A stretch of DNA of 64,000 bases. Source: Tropicimonas_B omnivorans (GTDB taxonomy: Bacteria; Pseudomonadota; Alphaproteobacteria; Rhodobacterales; Rhodobacteraceae). The notes under the pieces are model-generated. The model searched no databases. It worked only from the letters and a program-made list of their open reading frames with translations, and was not told where the DNA came from. The DNA is taken from the NCBI RefSeq assembly GCF_031846565.1, contig NZ_JAVRHL010000002.1, forward strand, positions 806,001 to 870,000, given 5' to 3'. The translations under genes were made by a program, and so were the position numbers. This document shows positions 59,735 to 64,000 of this stretch, piece by piece (position 1 is the stretch's first letter; each line of letters starts with the position of its first letter).

Positions 59735-60949
59735 TCAGATCTGGAGGGTCTTGTCTAGGTTCTCGTCCAGCTTCTCGAGGAAGCCCATCGTGGTCAGCCA
59801 GGACTGCTCCGGGCCGACGAGGAGGGCGAGATCCTTGGTCATGTGGCCGCTCTCGACGGTATCCACGATGACCTTCTCCAAGGTCTCCGCGAAGGTCTTG
59901 AGCTGCGCGTTGTCGTCGAGCTTGGCGCGATGCTTGAGGGCGCCGGTCCAGGCGTAGATCGAGGCGATGGAATTGGTCGAGGTCTGCTTACCGGCCTGGT
60001 GCTGGCGGTAGTGGCGCGTGACCGTGCCATGGGCCGCCTCGGACTCGACGATCTTGCCGTCGGGCGTCATCAGGATGGATGTCATCAGGCCAAGCGAGCC
60101 GAAGCCCTGCGCGACGGTGTCGGACTGCACGTCCCCGTCGTAGTTCTTGCAGGCCCAGACATATCCGCCGGACCACTTGAGAGAGGAGGCGACCATGTCG
60201 TCGATCAGGCGGTGCTCGTACCAGATGCCGGCCTTCTTGAAATCGGCCTCGAACTCGGCTTCGAAGATCTCCTGGAACAGGTCCTTGAAGCGGCCGTCAT
60301 AGGCCTTGAGGATCGTGTTCTTGGTGGAGAGGTAGACCGGCCAGCCCCGCAGCAGGCCGTAATTGAAGGAGGCACGGGCGAAGTCCCGGATCGACTCGTC
60401 GAGGTTGTACATCGCCATGGTCACGCCTGCACCGGGCGCCTGGAAGACCTCGCGTTCGATCGTCTCGCCGTCCTCGCCGACGAACTTGAGCGTCAGCGTT
60501 CCCTTGCCGGGGAAGTGGAAATCGGTCGCCTTGTACTGGTCGCCGTAGGCGTGCCGGCCGACGACGATGGGCTGCGTCCAGCCCGGCACGAGGCGGGGCA
60601 CGTTGCGGCAGATGATCGGCTCCCGGAAGATGACGCCGCCGAGGATGTTGCGGATCGTCCCGTTGGGAGAGCGCCACATCTTCTTCAGGCCGAACTCCTC
60701 CACGCGGGCCTCGTCGGGCGTGATCGTCGCGCATTTGACGCCGACGCCGACCTCCTTGATCTTCTCCGCGGCGTCCACGGTGATCTGGTCGTCGGTCCGA
60801 TCGCGCTCCTCGATGCCGAGGTCGTAATAGAGCAGGTCGATGTCGAGATACGGCAGAATGAGCTTCTGCTTGATGAAGTCCCACATGATGCGGGTCATCT
60901 CGTCGCCGTCGAGTTCGACGACGGGGCCGTCCACCTTGATCTTGCTCAT
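59735..60949 (-). CDS. icd: NADP-dependent isocitrate dehydrogenase
   Basis: A 404-residue dimeric TCA-cycle enzyme making 2-oxoglutarate and NADPH. It begins KVDGPVVELDGDEMTRIMWDFIK, which places it in the eukaryote-like type II subfamily common in alphaproteobacteria and not the E. coli type. Isocitrate-binding residues are in KSPNGTIRN-like RSPNGTIRN (about 96-104), the metal site is in YDGDVQSDTVAQGFGSLG, and ESEAAHGTVTRHYR with TSTNSIASIYAW lines the NADP pocket. The ATG at 60949 has AGGGA 6-10 bases upstream. It is monocistronic. Confidence 0.98.
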   Translation of the reverse strand: MSKIKVDGPVVELDGDEMTRIMWDFIKQKLILPYLDIDLLYYDLGIEERDRTDDQITVDAAEKIKEVGVGVKCATITPDEARVEEFGLKKMWRSPNGTIRNILGGVIFREPIICRNVPRLVPGWTQPIVVGRHAYGDQYKATDFHFPGKGTLTLKFVGEDGETIEREVFQAPGAGVTMAMYNLDESIRDFARASFNYGLLRGWPVYLSTKNTILKAYDGRFKDLFQEIFEAEFEADFKKAGIWYEHRLIDDMVASSLKWSGGYVWACKNYDGDVQSDTVAQGFGSLGLMTSILMTPDGKIVESEAAHGTVTRHYRQHQAGKQTSTNSIASIYAWTGALKHRAKLDDNAQLKTFAETLEKVIVDTVESGHMTKDLALLVGPEQSWLTTMGFLEKLDENLDKTLQI

Positions 60950-61060
60950 CTTATGTCCCTCTGGTCCGCTTTGAAGGTCGTCCTCCCGCACGCGGGATCG
61001 ACCTAGCGCGCAGAAGGGGAGAATGAAAGGCAAGCGTGGGGACAGGATGAACCGGGAGCG

Positions 61061-61294
61061 CTAGTCCGGCTTCGGCGCCTCGGGGGCATCCTTCAGGAAC
61101 GACAGCAGGACGCCGCGCGCCCGCCGCTCGGCGAGACGGACGCGGACGGCCGTCAGGAAGGCCTCCTGCGTCGTCTGTGAGGTGTTGGAGAGGGTTCGGG
61201 ACACCTCGTCGATCACCCTGTCGTCGCCGAGCCTGTCGGCGGCCTCGATGGCGTCCTTCGCGAGGCCGTCCGCGATATCCTCAGTGATCCCCAC
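61061..61294 (-). CDS. Small helical conserved protein of unknown function
   Basis: A 77-residue acidic, wholly helical protein (ITEDIADGLAKDAIEAADRLGDDRVIDEVSRTL, then a Thr/Ser-rich turn and EEAFLTAVRVRLAERRARG-like helix). It starts at GTG 61294, 7 bases after the alpha/beta hydrolase stop, with only a weak ribosome site, so it is probably co-translated with that gene. No domain is recognised. Codon composition matches neighbours, and the frame is intact, so I believe it is real. Confidence 0.6.
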   Translation of the reverse strand: MGITEDIADGLAKDAIEAADRLGDDRVIDEVSRTLSNTSQTTQEAFLTAVRVRLAERRARGVLLSFLKDAPEAPKPD

Positions 61295-61301
61295 GCCCGT
61301 C

Positions 61302-61955
61302 TCAGCGCGTTGTTTCGGTGAGGCGGCGGCGGACGTAGGTGTCCACCGAAGAGAGCATCGGATCCATGTAGGGATCCTCGAAGAAGTGCCCGGCGCCTTC
61401 CATCTCCTCGTGGGTGATGGTGATGCCCTTCTGCTCCTGCAGCTTGCCGACGAGGGTGCGCGTGTCCTTCGGCGGAGCGACGCGGTCCGCCGAGCCGTTG
61501 ATGATCAACCCGGAGGAGGGGCAGGGGGCGAGGAACGAGAAGTCGTACATGTTCGCCGGCGGAGAGACGGAGATGAATCCGGTGATCTCCGGCCGCCGCA
61601 TCAGCAGCTGCATTCCGATCCAGGCGCCGAAGGAGAAGCCCGCGACCCAGCAATGCTTGGCGTTGGCGTTCTGCGACTGGAGGTAGTCGAGGGCGGAGGC
61701 CGCGTCCGACAGCTCGCCGACGCCCTGATCGTACTCCCCCTGGGACCGGCCGACGCCGCGGAAATTGAACCGCATCACGGTGAAGCCCATGCGGTAGAAG
61801 GTATAATGAAGGTTGTAGACGACCTTGTTGTTCATGGTGCCCCCGAATTGCGGATGGGGGTGCAGCATGATCGCGATCGGCGCATCCTTCTGCTTCTGGG
61901 GGTGGTAGCGGCCTTCGAGCCGTCCTTCGGGTCCGGGGAAGATAACCTCGGGCAT
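61302..61955 (-). CDS. Alpha/beta hydrolase
   Basis: A 217-residue alpha/beta-hydrolase-fold protein. The oxyanion-side motif HPHPQFGGTMNNKV (about 32-45) is typical of the small, conserved bacterial group related to the YtfN/CocE-like serine hydrolases; the nucleophile elbow is GFSFGAWIG (about 108-116), with Asp in NGSADRVAPP and His in GAGHFFED completing the triad. The substrate is unknown. The ATG at 61955 has AGAGG 6 bases upstream; a GTG at 61961 is an alternative. A 77-residue helical protein gene follows after 7 bases. It is divergent from iscR. Confidence 0.88.
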   Translation of the reverse strand: MPEVIFPGPEGRLEGRYHPQKQKDAPIAIMLHPHPQFGGTMNNKVVYNLHYTFYRMGFTVMRFNFRGVGRSQGEYDQGVGELSDAASALDYLQSQNANAKHCWVAGFSFGAWIGMQLLMRRPEITGFISVSPPANMYDFSFLAPCPSSGLIINGSADRVAPPKDTRTLVGKLQEQKGITITHEEMEGAGHFFEDPYMDPMLSSVDTYVRRRLTETTR

Positions 61956-62021
61956 CCACACCTCTTATCAGCGGCCACCGCCTCCTCGCCCTTGAGGGCG
62001 GCGGGGGGCGGCAGGGTCCGC

Positions 62022-62050
62022 TTGACCGGACACGCGCCGCATTCTAGAAT
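62022..62050 (+). promoter_or_regulatory. Sigma-70-type promoter of the iscR-suf operon
   Basis: TTGACC (62022-62027) and TAGAAT (62045-62050) are separated by exactly 17 bases. Transcription would begin near 62057 and leave a leader of about 140 bases before iscR. It is the clearest promoter in the window. Confidence 0.7.
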
Positions 62051-62058
62051 AATTCTAA
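62044..62058. promoter_or_regulatory. Irr-box/ICE-like palindrome over the iscR -10 element
   Basis: CTAGAATAATTCTAA contains the palindrome TAGAA-TAA-TTCTA, which fits the iron control element bound by Irr in alphaproteobacteria (TTTAGAA-N3-TTCTAAA). It covers the -10 hexamer and start region, the position expected of a repressor site. Binding by Irr is inferred. Confidence 0.6.
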
Positions 62059-62197
62059 TCTGAAGGCGAACCGCTCAGGGTCCGCCGCCACGGGTCAATG
62101 GCAGTTACGCCCCAGACGGGGCGACGTCAATGGATCACGGGCGGGGAGCAGGCGCCGGCTTCGGGACTTGAACGGGTCTGACGGAGAGGCAGGGATT

Positions 62198-62656
62198 ATG
62201 AAGCTGAGCACGAAGGGACGATACGCGATGGTCGCGCTGGTCGATCTGGCGCTTGCATCGGATGAACGGCTTCTGACGCTGTCGGACATCGCCTCGCGCC
62301 AGAATATCTCCTTGCCCTACCTCGAACAGCTCTTCGTCAAGCTGCGCCGGGCCGGTCTCGTGGCGTCGGTGCGGGGGCCGGGAGGCGGCTACAAGCTGGC
62401 GCGTCCCGCCGCAGAGATCCGCGTGTCGGAGATACTGGACGCCGTGGACGAGACGGTGAGCGCGCTGCACACGGGCGCCGGCGCCAAGGGCGCGATATCC
62501 GGCAGCCGGGCGCAATCCATGACCAACCGGCTCTGGGAGGGGCTGTCGGCCCATGTCTACGTCTTCCTGCATCAGGCGCGGCTGTCCGACGTGACGAAGA
62601 ACGCGCTCGCGCCTTGTCCGGCCGTGCCGCACCTGTTCCAGGTGGTGGATGAGTGA
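62198..62656 (+). CDS. iscR: Rrf2-family Fe-S regulator IscR, single-cysteine type
   Basis: A 152-residue Rrf2 regulator. The winged-helix part (1-80) is typical: MKLSTKGRYAMVALVDLALA, ISLPYLEQLFVKLRRAGLV and VRGPGGGYKLAR. In E. coli IscR three cysteines and a histidine near residues 92-107 hold a [2Fe-2S] cluster; the matching stretch here (TVSALHTGAGAKGAISGSR) has none. The only cysteine is C140 near the C terminus. Rhodobacter sphaeroides IscR is known to be of this single-Cys type and still to bind a cluster and repress iron genes. AGGGAT precedes the ATG at 62198. It heads the suf cluster. Confidence 0.93.
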   Translation: MKLSTKGRYAMVALVDLALASDERLLTLSDIASRQNISLPYLEQLFVKLRRAGLVASVRGPGGGYKLARPAAEIRVSEILDAVDETVSALHTGAGAKGAISGSRAQSMTNRLWEGLSAHVYVFLHQARLSDVTKNALAPCPAVPHLFQVVDE

Positions 62657-62696
62657 GCTGCGGCGGGGGCTCTTTGGGAAAGGCGAAGGCGGGCAC

Positions 62697-63746
62697 GTGA
62701 ACGGACACAGGACATATCTCGACTGGAATGCGACGGCCCCCCTGCGGCCCGGCGCGCGGCAGGCGATGCTTGCCGCGATGGATGCCGTCGGCAATCCGTC
62801 CTCGGTCCATGCCGAGGGCCGGGCGGCACGCGCCATCGTGGAGCGGGCGCGGGCGCAGGTCGCCGCGGCGTTCGGGGCGGACGGGGCGGATATCGTCTTC
62901 ACCTCTGGCGCAACGGAGGCTGCGGCGCTGGCGCTCGAGGGACGGGGCCTCAGCTCTGCGCTGGTGGAACACGATGCCGTGGGCGCCTGGACGGACGGGA
63001 CCCTGCCGGTGGATGCCGCCGGCCGCGTGACGGTCCTCGATGCGCCACGGACGGCGCTTCAGGCGGCGAACTCCGAGACGGGGATCCTGCAGGACCTGCC
63101 GGACGGTATCGCGGTCAGCGACATGACTCAGGCCTTCGGCAAGCTTCCGGTGGCGTTCAACTGGAGCGGCGCGTCCATGGCATTGATTTCGGCGCACAAG
63201 ATCGGCGGGCCGAAGGGAATCGGCGCGCTGGTGATGCGGCGGGGCACGGAGCTTGCCGCGCGGATCCGCGGCGGTGGCCAGGAAGAGGGCCGGCGGGCGG
63301 GGACGGAGAACGTGTCCGCGATCGCGGGGTTCGGCGCGGCGGCAGAAGAGGCGGCGCGGGATCTCGATGCCGATGTCTGGGCCGGGGTGGCGAAACTTAG
63401 AGATATTCTAGAAAGTCGGCTGGAAGATGCCGTGACAGATGTTATCTGCGTGGGCAGAGACGCGCCGCGCCTGCCGAACACGAGCATGTTTCTCGTTCCC
63501 GGTTGGCGAGGAGAGACACAGGTCATGCAGATGGACCTCGCCGGGTTCGCCGTGTCCGCCGGATCGGCCTGTTCGAGCGGCAAGGTCCGGTCGAGCGGCG
63601 TGCTCAAGGCGATGGGATACGACGAGGACGAGGCCGGATGCGCGATCCGTGTCTCCCTCGGACCGGAGACGACGGAAGAAGATGTGCGCCGCTTCGCAGA
63701 GGCGTGGACGGCGCGGTACCGCAAATGGCGGGAGAGGGCGGCCTGA
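62697..63746 (+). CDS. Cysteine desulfurase (NifS/IscS-like)
   Basis: A 349-residue PLP enzyme that takes sulfur from cysteine for Fe-S clusters. It starts with YLDWNATAPLRPGAR, has FTSGATEAA for the cofactor phosphate, the Schiff-base Lys in ISAHKIGGPKG (about 183) and the catalytic Cys in VSAGSACSSGKV (about 301). It is some 50 residues shorter than E. coli IscS. A GTG at 62697 with GAAGG 7 bases upstream gives the family-like start; an ATG at 62649 that overlaps the iscR stop by 8 bp would add 16 residues and is also possible. It lies between iscR and sufB in one operon. Confidence 0.92.
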   Translation: MNGHRTYLDWNATAPLRPGARQAMLAAMDAVGNPSSVHAEGRAARAIVERARAQVAAAFGADGADIVFTSGATEAAALALEGRGLSSALVEHDAVGAWTDGTLPVDAAGRVTVLDAPRTALQAANSETGILQDLPDGIAVSDMTQAFGKLPVAFNWSGASMALISAHKIGGPKGIGALVMRRGTELAARIRGGGQEEGRRAGTENVSAIAGFGAAAEEAARDLDADVWAGVAKLRDILESRLEDAVTDVICVGRDAPRLPNTSMFLVPGWRGETQVMQMDLAGFAVSAGSACSSGKVRSSGVLKAMGYDEDEAGCAIRVSLGPETTEEDVRRFAEAWTARYRKWRERAA

Positions 63747-63781
63747 GGGCCGCTTCCCCGACGAATGACAGGGATCACACG

Positions 63782-64000
63782 ATGACCGCACCCGATGGAA
63801 AGCTGGAGGTTCGCGAGGGCGTCGACCGCGAGACGGTGGAAACCGTCGCGAACATGGGCGCCTACAAGCACGGCTGGAATACCGAAATCGAAATGGATTT
63901 CGCGCCGAAGGGTCTGGACGAGAGCATCGTCCGGCTGATCTCCGAGCGCAACGAGGAGCCGGGCTGGATGACCGAGTGGCGTCTCGAGGCGTTCGAGCGC
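63782..64000 (+). CDS. sufB: Fe-S assembly scaffold SufB (3' end outside window)
   Basis: Only the first 73 codons are present; the gene runs off the right edge. The visible part (MTAPDGKLEVREGVDRETVE, then YKHGWNTEIEMDFAPKGLDE and LISERNEEPGWMTEWRLEAF) matches the start of SufB, the scaffold protein of the SufBCD complex. AGGGATCACACG lies before the ATG at 63782. It follows the cysteine desulfurase gene by 35 bases, as in the isc-suf operon of other Rhodobacterales. sufC, sufD and sufS would be expected to the right. Confidence 0.93.
   Translation, partial: MTAPDGKLEVREGVDRETVETVANMGAYKHGWNTEIEMDFAPKGLDESIVRLISERNEEPGWMTEWRLEAFER

Noticed and set aside
1..64000. Mobile elements, phage genes, toxin-antitoxin pairs, defence islands and tRNA genes
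   Set aside because: I looked for transposases, integrases, terminal repeats, tRNA consensus boxes and known defence domains and found none; the gene content is of core-chromosome type throughout.

Overview
This window is chromosomal DNA from a high-GC alphaproteobacterium, most likely Rhodobacterales (Rhodobacteraceae/Paracoccaceae). The assignment rests on protein character, not a database search: an IscR with a single cysteine, IscR followed by a NifS-like cysteine desulfurase and SufB, the hfq-hflX and mrcA-prfB neighbourhoods, an RF2 gene without a programmed frameshift, and several small families I associate with this order. About 56 genes are packed on both strands with many 1-11 bp overlaps. 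I see no rRNA, tRNA, prophage, insertion sequence or CRISPR array. The left edge cuts an EF-hand gene and the right edge cuts sufB.

Layout. 0-4.3 kb: secreted EF-hand protein (partial), DUF983 membrane protein, NUDIX hydrolase, DMT exporter, then an H-NOX-like gene overlapping an HNOBA-GGDEF diguanylate cyclase. 4.3-8.2 kb: a 540-bp gap with a heptanucleotide repeat, then ku-ligD (end joining) on the minus strand. 8.4-16 kb: response regulator plus Hpt protein, moaA, a lipoprotein, a HAD-like protein without its catalytic Asp, a penicillin-acylase-family Ntn hydrolase and an aldo/keto reductase. 16-21.6 kb: trkA-trkH-hfq-hflX and an acyltransferase. 21.7-31 kb: PfpI/DJ-1 protein, DHDPS-family lyase, UDP-glucuronate epimerase, FAH-family protein, TfoX-N protein, sufA, MscS channel, sufT, tgt and an Old Yellow Enzyme. 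31-40 kb: lon, mrcA (PBP1A), prfB, and a bactofilin gene overlapping a membrane M23 peptidase gene. 40-47.5 kb: bcp, a large AsmA-like protein, queA, an MFS transporter and a DUF924 protein. 47.5-54.5 kb: lpd, a V4R-like sensor overlapping a second diguanylate cyclase, DUF3140, pntA-pntB. 54.6-61.9 kb: a secreted phytase-esterase-like protein, an unknown protein, an M20 amidohydrolase, a glycosyltransferase, icd, a small helical protein and an alpha/beta hydrolase. 62-64 kb: iscR, a cysteine desulfurase and the start of sufB.

How the genes work together. Iron-sulfur assembly is represented at both ends (sufA, sufT at 26-28 kb; iscR-desulfurase-sufB at 62-64 kb), and the iscR promoter carries an Irr/ICE-type palindrome over its -10 box. 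c-di-GMP signalling appears as two separate two-gene units of the same design: a small soluble sensor whose 3' end overlaps a diguanylate cyclase with an intact active site and I-site. The first sensor is an H-NOX homologue that has lost the heme-ligating histidine. Cell-envelope functions (PBP1A, bactofilin-M23, AsmA-like, MscS, Trk) and NAD(P)H supply (pntAB, NADP-icd, lpd) make up much of the rest. Most genes are ordinary housekeeping. The least conventional pieces are the heme-ligand-less H-NOX/HNOBA-GGDEF operon, the V4R/GGDEF operon, a likely CTG start for hflX, the nucleophile-less HAD protein, and the iscR promoter.
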